This document shows, in pieces, positions 46,435 to 58,386 of a stretch of DNA of 64,000 nt (positions are counted from its first letter, which is position 1; each line of letters begins with the position of its first letter). The stretch is from Mercurialis annua (taxonomy: Eukaryota > Streptophyta > Magnoliopsida > Malpighiales > Euphorbiaceae). A model generated the notes under the pieces. The model saw nothing but the letters and a program-made list of their open reading frames with translations. It was not told where the DNA came from and did not search any database. The DNA lies in NCBI RefSeq assembly GCF_937616625.2, contig NC_065570.1, positions 45,499,665 to 45,563,664 of the forward strand. Direction: 5' to 3'. Made by a program: the position numbers and the translations under genes.

Positions 46435-47549
46435 GGAAGTCACTGAAACAAAATTTTTGTTCTTGGGAGTGGATAATAGAGAACCATGTACTGACAGAAA
46501 ATGACAACTCTAATTAGTCTCAACTGATAAAAACAAGAGTCGAAAAAGAAAAAAAGAAATACGTGTAGCTACGCTAGCAGCTGTTTTTGTGTTTTTTTTT
46601 CTGACGAATTCTGAGAATACAAAATTGAACTACAAAACCTTGATTTCATCTTTTTTGTAAGATAATTGTGTATTCTAGGAATCGTCATTTACAATGTTCA
46701 CATAGCAATAACAATTGCAAGGTTATAAAGAACAGTCACTGTTCATTATACACAACCATAAAAATCATGTCAAATCATAAAAATTGCATCGTTAATGACA
46801 AGGTAGTTGACTGTGTTATTCCATTGAAAATGAAAGTCATGTCAACAAAGATGAATTGAGAATAAAGTTTTATTGTTCAGCAAACAGTATTCCAATCAGA
46901 TATTACAACCAAAAATTTGGGTGTCCAATGAATTGATGTTGTTATAGACTTGTGAAGCAATAGCAACAATATTAATAACATGCTTTACATATACTGATGG
47001 ATGAAAATATTGAATGATTATGAAACGTTATTAAAAAATTATAGAAAGTTAGCCAGAACAAACATTTGGTAACACGAAAAACAAAGTTCTTAGAAGATAA
47101 GAAAAATAACTAAAGTTGATCAGTGTTATGTTGATGATCAAGTAATGTTCCGTAAATTAAAATAACATATCATATTGCAGATGCAGGGTACATCACTGGA
47201 CTAGTCTAATTGTACAAATATTAATTTTCCATGCAGATATGGCCTATATGAGCAATTACTACACCATTAAGTAAGTTCTCTAGAAAATGAAAAAATCTTG
47301 TGGAAAATTGAACAAAATGAGATAGGATTAATCTTAACAATTAATTTTAATGTATTTAGCTTTAACAGACTATATGCTAATGATTATAGAGTTGTGTATA
47401 ATTTTCCCTCTACCATTCTTCATTCCTAATCAAGGCTAATGGAACCAAAAATGAAAGTACCAAATAAAATTTCAATAAAATTGGTACTCGCAAATATACT
47501 ATTGAATGTAAACTACATACTTATCTGGGATGTTGTATGCAGGCTTTGT
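46435..47549. other. Intergenic region upstream of CNL gene A
   Basis: This 1.1 kb is AT-rich with no gene or repeat recognised. It should hold the promoter of gene A (minus strand) and the 3' region of the DUF4220 gene. No motif is distinct enough to call. Confidence 0.4.
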
Positions 47550-49658
47550 TCAGCTCAGAACCAACTTGACCCTCGCGTTCCCTTTAGAAATCTGAAACTG
47601 TTGGGTAATTCCCAAATGCGCCATCAATAGCCAGACATGAGTGAGGAGCTCCCCTCCTCCAGTAAGTTGCTTGGCATGGTTGTTCCATCCACAATGATTA
47701 GCTGCATAAGAAAGCATCTCTATCCACACATGATTTATCATCTCCCACTTATTCTCAGTTGTCCATTGGTCTTCTGTCTCCGAGGACTGTATCGATTTGG
47801 CAAGCCTACATGCATCAAACAGTACCGACTTGCTTCTATCTCCTTTCACTTGAGATGGAAAAATCTCAGTATTCACTTTAAGCAATGCAGTGCATGCTTC
47901 ACTTCTGTCTGTTTTAATGTAACTTTTTTCTTCAAAAAATTGGGCAGCCTCAGCACAGGTGTCTTGATATCTAATCTGTCCAATCCCATTAGGAAGCATA
48001 AAAGGACACATGATTAAAAGATACAATATAAATTATGCTAATGATTTACTTTCATCACAGATTGGGTTTCCAATAATGTTTGAGCTTTTTCTAAGATCAA
48101 TTTCGTAGCAGAGGTCTGTGGCAATATGCCATAGAAGAATACTCTGATCAAATTCCGATTCAACACTCCATTCAATCTTGTCAAAACATCCCATATCTTT
48201 GAGTACATGACTGCCCCTTTGCTTAGAAATGGTTATGTCTAGTGGGTTCCTTGATTTCGGCAAAAGTTGTTCAAAGATCATCCTTTTCAACTCTGGGGAG
48301 ACAGTACCCACAACTTTGTACTGGTTCTTCTCTACCATCTCATAAATGCATAAGAACTTGAGAAATCCACTGAACTTGATGGGTTTGTCTTTGAGGCAAT
48401 TGCTGATTAGGTTGTATTTTGCCATGCAATTAGACCATCTCTTATTTCCAGCAGGCATTACATGACAAGATTGCAGCCATGATTGGATACATGAGATTGT
48501 CTGGTTGGTGTGGCCTAGCAACAGATTTTTATGCCTGCTCAGCCAAAGTACTATCCTATCTGAGGAAAGCAGTAGAACTATCTCATATGCTTGTAAAGCA
48601 ATAGCAGAAACTAACAACACAAATGTTATGCTTTTGTCAGTTCTTGAGAAAGAGTTCTTATCAATAATGGCAAAGAAACTTGCAACTAAAATGGTTGAAG
48701 ATAAACTGATAATACGGAGAAAGCTACCAACATAAGTATGAGTCACAGTCGCCTTGGTATAAAGAAAATCATACATAAACCCCAGCTCAATCTCAATAAC
48801 TTTGAAAGCATTCTCCCAACTAGTTTGTGCATCTTGGAAAAAGGACCTGCTACTCTCAAGGTCCTGAAAGCTGAGGATGAGATCTGCAAATAACCGTTTG
48901 AAAGTGCTGAAGAGATATGCGGCATCATGCAAGATGACAATGTCAAGATGAACAGTGTTTCCAACAGCTTTGTAAGTGTGGTCTAGCACAACTGAGGCTT
49001 CTTCAATTACTGGCTCCAGCGACACATTGTACCCCTCAGCCTTTTTTGACGTGTAATCATCCATGAATTTAGCATAGCTATGTTCTGGATCAGGGCGAGG
49101 TAGCATGGACTTCCTAAACTGATCACTGCTTGCAAACCTTAAAGCCCAAGTCCTCTCCCCACACTTCATTATGGCAATTACAAACATTGGAATGACAATC
49201 AAATTAATTAGACTTCCTGTCCATGACTTAATGAAGACATAAAATGCTCCTACAAATTTGACAACTAGCCCGAGCAGTTGCCTCATCCATAATTCATTGT
49301 CTTCCAATGAATAGGCTGTGATGGTGTCTAAACCACCAAGATGTAGAAGAAGCAATGGTGCCCAAAATGCCATTATCATGTACTGCGGGTCCACCAAACC
49401 CTTCTCATCAGTTGATTCCATGTTGGAAAGAACACCAAATGAAAGATTTACTATCCCATCCGCTGATAAGTAAACAGTCCATATTAGAACTGTTAGCCAA
49501 TCTCTAGCTACATACTTTCTCCGGCTTCCCAGAGCAATTAGGAATATCTGCATGGAGAGGCTGACAACAACTGCAACACGAAGCTCCCAATCATTCCAAA
49601 GATCTCGTAGGCTTGTAGGGAAAATTTCAGCCAATCTTCTATTGTCTATGAAGATCAA
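47550..49658 (-). pseudogene. DUF4220/DUF594 membrane-protein gene with internal stop
   Basis: This is a plant-specific protein of unknown function. The N-terminal part has hydrophobic segments (VAVVVSLSMQIFLIAL, WLTVLIWTVYLSADGIVNLS, NLIVIPMFVIAIMKCGERTW) and the DUF4220 signature APLLLLHLGGLDTITAYSLE; the family usually has GGPDT. The C-terminal part has the DUF594 signature LYLLIMCPFMLPNGIG and SYAANHCGWNNHAKQLTGGG. One in-frame TAA (48033-48035) sits in SKSLA-stop-FILYLLIMCPF with no frameshift on either side. At the usual start (AEIFPTSLRDLWNDWELR) the expected ATG is TTG, and no in-frame ATG lies between it and the upstream TGA. Without an ATG from an upstream exon the start is lost. 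Two defects in an otherwise clean frame suggest a young pseudogene. A true intron at the TAA seems unlikely. Confidence 0.85.
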
Positions 49659-49679
49659 ACTGCTAACAACTGCAGGAAC

Positions 49680-51830
49680 ACAATGTCAGGAATAGAAATA
49701 CAAGTAAAGAAAGTTCCGATCAATAGGCAATTGTAGGGAAACAGTAAACAAACCAGGAGATAGCATGTAGTGATAATTTAATCTTGAAGAACTGAAGGTC
49801 TAGCTTCTAGCTAAATTGAGTAAAGTCAGCAACAACTGAGACTTTACAGCTGTTACTTAAAAAAAATTACTGATCATAAACCAAAACAAATCTAACTTAA
49901 GCTCAGAGTTCCTTACCTGCCATACCAACTGATCATTTCCATCTATCAATTTTCCACCAAAGCTACACATTTCGAATTTAGGCAAAACGAAAGCTAATAA
50001 CATCTCGACGGTAAGCTAAGAAACCAAAAGAAATTGGAATAAAAAAAGTTATTATCAGTAATCTTTCTATCCTAAAAGAACATTTAATATAAATAATCAA
50101 ACATTTTGTGGTCATAATCTGCAGAAATTAATTAAAACTACAAAATGCACTGATCTTATAATCTTTGAAGTTGATGAAAACCTCAATACCTAACTTGCTC
50201 CAGTTTCTAAAATGCACAAATTAAGCTAAGAAACTTACAGATATAAAAATAACTAAAAATGCACATAGATGATTACAATGATGAAAGCCCCACAAATTAA
50301 ATTAAGTATAAAAACTTGTATCTGATACTTGCAAAAGAACAAAAATCGAACAGATTTTTTCAGAGTATTAGTTCAGAAGAACACAAATATTTCATATGTA
50401 CTAACGTCTTGTTTTTGGGTGAATGAATGTACCTTCCATGGCTTCTCCCGCCATTTTCTGGGAAGTTTCTTTCTCTGCTCCTTGGCTCTTGCTATGTTTT
50501 TGTCTGAAATAGTCAATACTTCATATGATTCTGACTTTCTCTCAAGAAGTATATAAAAGAAATTAGTCAGGGCGAAGCCTTAGAAACCGGATGGGTTTAC
50601 CAAAAAAAAAGAAAAAAAAAACAAAAATTACCATTTTTCAACTCTACACGGTGTTTCACAAAAAAAAAAACTCCACACGCTGCCGTTTAGGAAATGAGTA
50701 GATATGTCCAAAAAATTAATTTCTCTTCATTATAATTTATTTATTCATAAAAAAAAATCATATAATAAAATATATAATTGCACAATGGAAATAATATATT
50801 TTCTATAATATTCTAAAATGAAAGAATATATTTATGTATCACAATTTGCTGAAAAATATTATCAGATCCTAATTTAGGTGGTAAATATGCATTCTAATTA
50901 TGTACTTATTTGACTCAAGTTCAGACTCCACACCTCATTAGTTTATTTAGTTAAATTGCACCATATCAATGTGTATTGGTAATTGGTCAAACCAAACTGA
51001 TGTTCTGAATGGTCAGTTCATCAATTCACCAATTATTCTATTTTTGGAAAATTTATGTGTATATTTTCTATCTTTTTGATTTTCTTTTTGAAATATAAAG
51101 TAATTTTATTTAATCAAGTTTCTCAATTTTCAAATTTGATATTCTTTCTTGATTGATTTTATACGGCTAGAAGGTTGAGTATGCATGAAATGGAGCTAAA
51201 TTCTCAAACATTTGACAAGTAAGCTGTAAGTAAAGAAAATTATCCATCAACTGTAAATTATTCTGTAAAACAAAAGCCACCTTACGGCAGCATCAACAAC
51301 ACCACCACATTAATCATCATGAAGTTGGTGCCTGTATATAAAGCTACAGTTTCCAGCAGTGTTCATTCCTGGAACACGGCATTACGGAAAAAAAACCGTT
51401 TCATTCATGCTGTTGTAGATGAAGAGCGATTCTTTCCGCGCTTGTCTGAATTATATGGCAAATTTCTTAGCTGTTAAAATTCTTGATAATATTACACTCC
51501 TGTATCAACAGTTCTTGCATAATAGCTCATGAGTGCAATATATTTCTGGAAATATGTGTTTGTTTTGCATCCCTTTGTTTTACACATATGATCTAATTCA
51601 AATAAGTTTATTACTGACAAAAGTAAATTGCAATTAAACCACATCAAACAGATAGTAATTGAATAAATAAAGATATGTTCATCACCAATTAAGTTAAAAA
51701 TTGCAAAATAACTGTTAAGATTGATAAAAACTGACCAATGAAAACAACTCAAGAACTTAAATGGAACTGCAAGTTGTAGAACCGAGAAATACATACTTAT
51801 TATTACAGTTGGGAGTTCTTGTTAGCAATA
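49680..51830. other. Intergenic region between DUF4220 gene and CNL gene B
   Basis: No coding region is supported. TCTCCCGCCATTTTCTGGGA at about 50448 resembles CTCCTCCCGCCATTTAACAT at about 55790 upstream of gene B. Both may be in transcribed leaders of the minus-strand genes; this is inference. The rest is AT-rich. Confidence 0.35.
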
Positions 51831-54800
51831 TCAATCTTCTACAAGGACATGCCGCGCATGGGAAATGTTATTCCAGTCCTCACTTTGTTTATCCATCAGT
51901 TTCGATGACAACATTGCCAGTTTTATTAGTTTCACTTCTCTGAGATACCTAACAAACCGCAGCCCGTTGGGAAGCATTTTTAAATTACAGCAGGATTCGA
52001 TATCTAATTCCTTCAACCATGGCATCGATCCTTCCTCCATGTTCCATTCCTCCAATTGCACCAGTTTCTTTAATTTAAAAACTTCAAGCTTCGGAAATCC
52101 TCCACACTTGGACAACATTTTCTTTCCGGTATATGATCCTAATAGAAATATCAGGATTTTAAGACTAGGAAGGTTCTCCAACATTTGCATTGGGTCTTCT
52201 GCTATATCAGATGCTGACAAGGTCAGCTCCATGAGGTTCTTAGGGAGCTCGGACACCAAATGCGGATTCTTAAATTTTCCAACCAAGTATATACTCGTAA
52301 GATCCACATGGCTTACTAAAGACTGCAAGTGTAGATCCCATGGCTGATTTGATTCATCAAATGATTTCAACCTCAAGGACTGAAGTTTTTTTAGACTTCC
52401 AACCCAATTTTCGACAGTTTCCAGCTGAGAGGACATTGCCACTTTTTGAGATGGTGATGATATCTTGCACTTCAGCCCCAATCTTGTAATATTTGACAAG
52501 GTGTCTAAGCCATTTTTCACTGGACTGTCTTCATCGATAAAGACTCCCCATAGAGTTTGAAGCTCCGTGAAAACTGTACCTTCTTGACGAGGGACAAATA
52601 TGCTGCGAGAACTCTCATCCAAGAACAAATGTCTCAGTTTCCGCATCTTCCATATTGATCTAGGAAGATTTGTAATGCAAGTTCTTTTCAAGTCCAATGT
52701 TTGAAGACCGAGCAATTTGTCAATGAACACTGGAAGTATCTCTAGATAAGTTGACCTCAAACCAAGGTACTTTAACCGAATGAGCTGAGTTACTGCCCTG
52801 GGTAGTTTTGGCTTGAATATGCGTTCAAGATCCAACACCCATAAGAAGTGGAAGCAATTGCTAGAGATGCATCGATCAAGAAACTTGCCTATATCTTCCC
52901 CTGCTTTTCTATCTTCTCGAGTATCAAACGATAAAAAAGAAACAACATTGCTATAGCAAGGGTAAAGAGAAGTTGAGTTGTTACCATGGATGTGATTGAA
53001 GAGAGCATCATTTGGGTCAAGATGATCTGCAAGACGGCGTGTTCCACCACTCTTGTCATTGTGGCCTTTGAGAAAATTAGCTTCCTTAGCTTTGGTATAC
53101 CAGTGCAGTCGCAGAGCCTCAGGTAGGCAACAAGTCTTAATCTTTCCATTGAGACTCCTTTTTGTCACTTGAACCATGTTCTCGTTCACCAACTCCCTCA
53201 AATATTCCTCTGCAACATACTCAGGAGGTTTTGAATCATCCTGTTGACGTCCTAAGCCCTCTGCAACCCACAAGGCAACCAATCTTCTAGCAGGGACCGT
53301 ATAACTTGCCGGAAATAATCCAAAATAAAAAAGACATCGCCTCAAATACAAAGGCAAATGTTTGTTAATCTCCTCCAATATTTCTGACCATGGCTCTTCA
53401 TCTTGAATAAATTGGCTAAGAATAGTCGACCATTCCTCTAGAGTTGCATTCCTCTGCGATATCCGTTTTCCTAGTTCCACTATCACCTCTGGCAGACCTC
53501 CACATCTTCTTAAAATATCTTCCTTTAAATTATTTTCTAGCTCAAGGGGGATTCTTATGTTCAAAGTATGTGCAAATAATGCCCAACTCTCATCATCACT
53601 TCGCAAATGCAATCTGTATGTAAAATCGGTCTCAGTGACTGGTGGAGATCTCTTTTGATGAGAAACAGTGAATAATATTCTTGTGCCATTTGATACCTCA
53701 CTGAATAAAAATCCCATTTTTTTCCAGAATGCATTTGCATACCGGTAACCATCAATAACAATGAGATGCTTCTTATCTGTCAAGCGGGCATTGACGATTT
53801 GCCTCACCCTATCTCTATAGCTATCATATCTCTCATTTAAATGGAATCTTAGATCTTGATCATCTTTAAGGTGCAATACATTTTTCATAATTTCTTCATT
53901 AGAGAACATTCTTTCGCCAGACATCCAAACACGGCCAGGGAAATGATATGCAATAGCTTGGCTGTTGTAGATTAAACTCGCAAGGCTAGTCTTGCCAATT
54001 CCTTTGACACCTACAATTGAAATAGTTACGCAACAAGGATCGTCTTTCAACAGCTGTGCAGTAACTGCATCTACATCCTCGTCAAAGCTTACCATATCAA
54101 GTTGATTTGAAGCATGAAATGAGTAAAACCCTCTCCGAGAATATATTCTTCCATGTAGTGACACATGACTTGTGAAGGCCTGGTCTCTTCTAAGGGAAAT
54201 AACATAGATTCTATCTTTGATCCGTGCCATCTGATTGGCAAGTTTTTGCTGAGAAATGAAATTTTGTGGAGCAAAAATCAAGTTTTTTAAAAGTTTTCTG
54301 CTGCTGTTCATCATATGTTGTTGTTGATAGTTCATGAAGAGGTCAACAACATTCTCAGTTGATCTACAAACATCACAAAGTTCCTCCATCCATGTCATCC
54401 CTACCTCAGTTAACTCTTTTGAGTCAGCTTGTCGTATGAATTCATCCAAATACTTGAATTCATCTCTTAACCACCTGGCTCGCTTTCTCACAGCAGGATT
54501 GATGAGCAATTCTTGGGCAACCAAACCTTCTAATTTATTTATAACAGGAGAAGTAATTGTACTGGCAGCATTGAGGTCGAGGCCAAAGGAGCTTTTCCAT
54601 AAACCGGCACACGGCCTATGGTCAAAGCAGTAACTGTAGGAAAGCGAGCGCTTGAGCTGTTCCAACTTCTTACGCATTTCATAATGATCTATTAGATCAG
54701 TTAAAGCCAAAACATAAGAGAATTGTTTTGGCAAATCAGCAAAAGCCAAAACAGAGTTGAGGAGAGCAACTCTCCACCTTCTATTTCTTACTTTCAATAC

Positions 54801-55313
54801 AAACTCATCAATGTCATCTTGGATGTTGTAAACAACTTCTCTTGAATTCTCTTTATCGGGTACTTTTCTAGACGCTCTTCTCAGATGGTGGAGGCCAAAG
54901 GATCGTTTCCGTAAAGCAGCATGCCAATCATAGCCAAAGCGAACAGAACCCCTGTGCTGCTTCAACTTCTTATGGAAATGGTAATGATTTATCAGATCAT
55001 CGATAGCCAAAACATAAAAGAAATGTTTCGGTAAATCAACAGAAGCCACCGCATCACGAAAGAAAGCAAATCTGTTCCTTGTATGTGCTGCTCTAGTAAC
55101 CAACTCATCAATGGCATCTTCAATGTCGTAGAGAACTTCCCTTAAATTCTTTGCGTTGACCACGGACCTGGATGTAGCATATACCCGTTCTCGCAGTATG
55201 CTTTCAATCTGTTCGATTTCAGCATCTACACCAAGCAGTAAATCTGACTCCTGAATAAGGAGATTGGATATTTTCCCTAAGACCGCCAATGCAATATCTG
55301 TGACACTCACCAT
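51831..55313 (-). CDS. CNL (CC-NB-ARC-LRR) disease-resistance-like protein B
   Basis: A single uninterrupted frame of 1160 codons starts at ATG 55313 (MVSVTDIALAVLGKISNLLI) and is the only intact large gene here. Residues 1-125 form an Rx-type coiled coil (YDIEDAIDEL at 62-71). Residues 156-221 repeat it (YNIQDDIDEF; DLPKQFSYVLALTDLIDHY matches DLPKHFFYVLAIDDLINHY). Residues 257-330 form a third helical part (WLRDEFKYLD, CRSTENVVDLF). The NB-ARC has P-loop GVKGIGKTS (435-443), kinase-2 LIVIDG (517-522, second Asp missing), GTRILFT (543-549), CGGLP (604-608), CLFYFGLFPAS (660-670) and LPE (730-732) where MHD is expected. LRRs follow (LRLKYLGLRS, LQTLDLKRT, LRHLFLDE) to the end. Such proteins usually act as intracellular pathogen sensors or helpers. 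The altered kinase-2 and MHD positions make ATP-switch behaviour uncertain. It is the paralogue of gene A. Confidence 0.93.
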   Translation of the reverse strand: MVSVTDIALAVLGKISNLLIQESDLLLGVDAEIEQIESILRERVYATSRSVVNAKNLREVLYDIEDAIDELVTRAAHTRNRFAFFRDAVASVDLPKHFFYVLAIDDLINHYHFHKKLKQHRGSVRFGYDWHAALRKRSFGLHHLRRASRKVPDKENSREVVYNIQDDIDEFVLKVRNRRWRVALLNSVLAFADLPKQFSYVLALTDLIDHYEMRKKLEQLKRSLSYSYCFDHRPCAGLWKSSFGLDLNAASTITSPVINKLEGLVAQELLINPAVRKRARWLRDEFKYLDEFIRQADSKELTEVGMTWMEELCDVCRSTENVVDLFMNYQQQHMMNSSRKLLKNLIFAPQNFISQQKLANQMARIKDRIYVISLRRDQAFTSHVSLHGRIYSRRGFYSFHASNQLDMVSFDEDVDAVTAQLLKDDPCCVTISIVGVKGIGKTSLASLIYNSQAIAYHFPGRVWMSGERMFSNEEIMKNVLHLKDDQDLRFHLNERYDSYRDRVRQIVNARLTDKKHLIVIDGYRYANAFWKKMGFLFSEVSNGTRILFTVSHQKRSPPVTETDFTYRLHLRSDDESWALFAHTLNIRIPLELENNLKEDILRRCGGLPEVIVELGKRISQRNATLEEWSTILSQFIQDEEPWSEILEEINKHLPLYLRRCLFYFGLFPASYTVPARRLVALWVAEGLGRQQDDSKPPEYVAEEYLRELVNENMVQVTKRSLNGKIKTCCLPEALRLHWYTKAKEANFLKGHNDKSGGTRRLADHLDPNDALFNHIHGNNSTSLYPCYSNVVSFLSFDTREDRKAGEDIGKFLDRCISSNCFHFLWVLDLERIFKPKLPRAVTQLIRLKYLGLRSTYLEILPVFIDKLLGLQTLDLKRTCITNLPRSIWKMRKLRHLFLDESSRSIFVPRQEGTVFTELQTLWGVFIDEDSPVKNGLDTLSNITRLGLKCKISSPSQKVAMSSQLETVENWVGSLKKLQSLRLKSFDESNQPWDLHLQSLVSHVDLTSIYLVGKFKNPHLVSELPKNLMELTLSASDIAEDPMQMLENLPSLKILIFLLGSYTGKKMLSKCGGFPKLEVFKLKKLVQLEEWNMEEGSMPWLKELDIESCCNLKMLPNGLRFVRYLREVKLIKLAMLSSKLMDKQSEDWNNISHARHVLVED

Positions 55314-56222
55314 GGATTATGGTTCTCGAACTAGCTAGAAATTTTTCTTTCACCTCAGGTTTCAGTTTTCAAGTTTTTTGACTCAGGATTTTGGAGGAAA
55401 AGATTGTCTTCACTTAAACGAAATTGTTTAACCTCAGTCTGGATTAGTCATTGACATTGTGTAAGCCTCGAAATTACATAAAATCAAGAAAACAAAAACA
55501 AAAACAAGTGGATCACTTCAATTAATAGAAGTCAATCAATAACAACAAGTTGGTCTTTGTATAATAATGAGCAGTGTGCATTCATGAATAAATTAATGCA
55601 TGTGGGGATTTGAATATAGATTAAAGGAAACTTAAACAAAAAAACTTGAACAAAATTGAATTTTTTTCCAACTTAAGTGGATCGAGTAGTTGTACCTGGT
55701 CATGGCAAAGCGAGCGAAAGATCCTTGATCTCTTAGACTTTAGTTGAGAGCAAGAAAATCCAGATGCTTCAAATGTATTGTTGACCAACTCCTCCCGCCA
55801 TTTAACATATTCCGTGTTTCTTTCAAGTTTTTGTCTATAAATCTCCGCCGGTTTTTATTTTTTTTATTTTTAATTTTTTTTTCAATTTTTATTAATGGAT
55901 CATCGTCTTCAAAGGCGATGGCCCTGATTTGGCGATTCCCCTTATGGGCCATCGCCATCTCAGGACGATGGCTCATTAAAACAAATTAAAACATATTTTT
56001 AAAAAACTATATACTTTTATCCTTTTTCATTCTTACATTAATTTATTGAATCAAACAAGGTATGCAAACAATCATTCTCATTTTCATTTTTTCTCATTCT
56101 ATTCCCATTTCGATTCCGAATGTAAAATCAAACGGCCCCTATATTTTTGCTGAGCCATCTCTATACTTTTTGATAGGCTTGGGTATCCGCCAGCCCGCCC
56201 AGATCCATCCCCTTTGAATCGG
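55314..56222. other. Upstream region of CNL gene B
   Basis: On the minus strand a possible leader exon ends CATGACCAG followed by GTACAAC (about 55695), with possible acceptors near 55345, which would be a 5' UTR intron; this is inference. A bulged hairpin lies at 55901-55970: GGCGATGGCCC (55914-55924) pairs with GGGCCATCGCC (55946-55956), with outer CATCGTC and GACGATG. No gene is supported. Confidence 0.4.
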
Positions 56223-56724
56223 GTTTGGATAAAGATTTTGAGAGATTTATGAATTTACCTAAAAAAAGAAAATAATTTGAATCTTTACCTCAACACGGAA
56301 AAGTCAACAAAAATACTCCATGATATGGCCACTTTTATGTTTTTACTCTCCATGTCTAACTTATTAGAATTTTACTCTGCCTATATAATAGGCTGTTCTG
56401 ACACACTCTCTCTCCCTTTCTCTCTCTTTTTCTTTCTCTTTCTTTCTCTCTCTCTTTTTCCATACCTGACGTCTCTTTCTTTCTTTTTTTCAAACTTTTA
56501 TCTTGTTTTCTTGTTTCAAACTTTTTTAAATTAGGTATTTTTTATTTCTTCATACTTTAAATTAACAAATTTGCTATTATAAATTACCAATAAATAAAAT
56601 ATTTTCTTTTCATTTATTTCAGTATTATCAAATATTTTATGATTTATAAATATATACTACTATTTAAATATTTTATTATATTAATAGCATATTAAAAAAT
56701 TATTTGAATTATATAAAAAATCAC

Positions 56725-58015
56725 AGTATCACATTATCATATGATTATCACTGTATCACTTTATCATATGATTATCACAGTTTCATCTTAGCATGTAATT
56801 ATCAGTGTATCCTATTGTATTGTCATCTTATTATCATATTATTATCACTATCGTATGTAGCAGATTATTATATGATAATGTGATGATACTGCTGGATAAT
56901 ATTAGACAAAATCATATTATCATATGATTATCACAATATTACATTATCATATGATTATCACAGGTTCACCTTATCATATAATTATCAATATATCATATTG
57001 CATTGTTATTTTATTATCATGTCATTATTAATATCGTATATAGCAGATTACTATCATCTCGTTATCATAATTTTTCTGTTATTTGTTAGGTATCGTATTA
57101 TCATACCATTATCATTTTATTATCAATAAGAACCTTATCATACTACTTTATCTTCACATTATCATCTCGTTATCATAATTTTTATGCATTGTTTTCCATA
57201 TAGGTATCATATTATCATACTATTATCATAACTTTATTATTTAATTATCATCTGGTTATCACTGGTATCATGAATCTTTTAGTAATTTTATTTTCACGTA
57301 CATTATCATCCAATTATCATATTTCATTATCATCTAGTTATCATACTGCAGTGTTATATGATAATATTATGATAATAACATGATAATCAGATGTTGTTTT
57401 TTTCATGCAGTGTTATGATAACAAAATGATAATATAGTGATAATAACATGATAATCATGTTATTATCACTATATTATCATATTATCATATTATCATACTA
57501 TTATCATAACTTTATTATTTAATTATCATCTGGTTATCACTGGTATCATGAATCTTTTTGTAATTATATTTTCACGTACATTATCATCCAATTATCATAC
57601 TACTCTATCTTCACATTATCATCTCGTTATCATAATTTTTATGCATTGTTTTCTATATAGGTATCATATTATCATACTATTATCATTATTTTATTATTTA
57701 ATTATCATCTGGCTATCACTGATATCATGAATTTTTTTATAATTATATTTCACGTACATTATCATCCAATTATCATAATCTTATCATATTTCAATATCAT
57801 CTAGTTATCATACTGCAGTGTTATATGATAATATTATGATAATAACATGATAACCAGAGGTTTTTTTCCTGCAGTGTTATGATAACGAAATGATAATATA
57901 TTGATAATAACATGATAATCAGAGGTTGTTTTTAATAAAAAAAATTAATTTTTTCTGCAGTGTTATGATACTTACATGATAATGCAGTGATGATACTCAT
58001 ATGATAATCAGAAGT
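56725..58015. repeat. Degenerate TTATCAT/ATGATAA array with duplicated blocks
   Basis: Dense ATTATCATATGATTATCAC-like units change orientation several times. A larger block (CTATTATCAT...ATTATCATCCAATTATCAT) occurs three times, starting near 57218, 57498 and 57679. 57426-57480 is a 55 bp palindrome with a single unpaired centre base (57453). Confidence 0.9.
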
Positions 58016-58192
58016 TGTTTTTTTTTTTTGTAGAAAATCAATTTTTGTGTATAAAATCGTTTTTAATGCAAATGTTTAGATCTAAAAATGAGAAAATTCA
58101 AGAGTAATTCTTTTAGATATGAAAATTAAAATAAATCGTATTAATCACCACGAGTTGAGAAAAAAATTTCCAAAATTAAATATAAAAAATGG

Positions 58193-58256
58193 CGGAGCAA
58201 TGAAAGAACGGCGGCGGAGCGATGAAGGAACGACGGCGGAGCGATGAAGGACGGCG
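58193..58256. repeat. Three copies of a 22-bp GGCGGAGCGATGAAGGA repeat
   Basis: GGCGGAGCAATGAAAGAACG, GGCGGAGCGATGAAGGAACG and GGCGGAGCGATGAAGGACGG occur in tandem within the long-TIR element. Confidence 0.85.
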
Positions 58257-58316
58257 GTAGAGCAAAGAAAAAAATAAAGAAAGAAAGAAGAAATAAAAAA
58301 GAAGAAAAAAGAACCA

Positions 58317-58386
58317 GAGAAGAAGAAGAAGAAGAAGAAGAAGAAGAAGAAGAAGAAGAAGAAGAAGAAGAAGAAGAAGAAGAAGA
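58317..58386. repeat. (GAA)n microsatellite
   Basis: About 23 AGA/GAA trinucleotides, followed by GAGAGGAGAGAGGAGAGAG. The translated frames on both strands are low-complexity artefacts. Confidence 0.97.
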
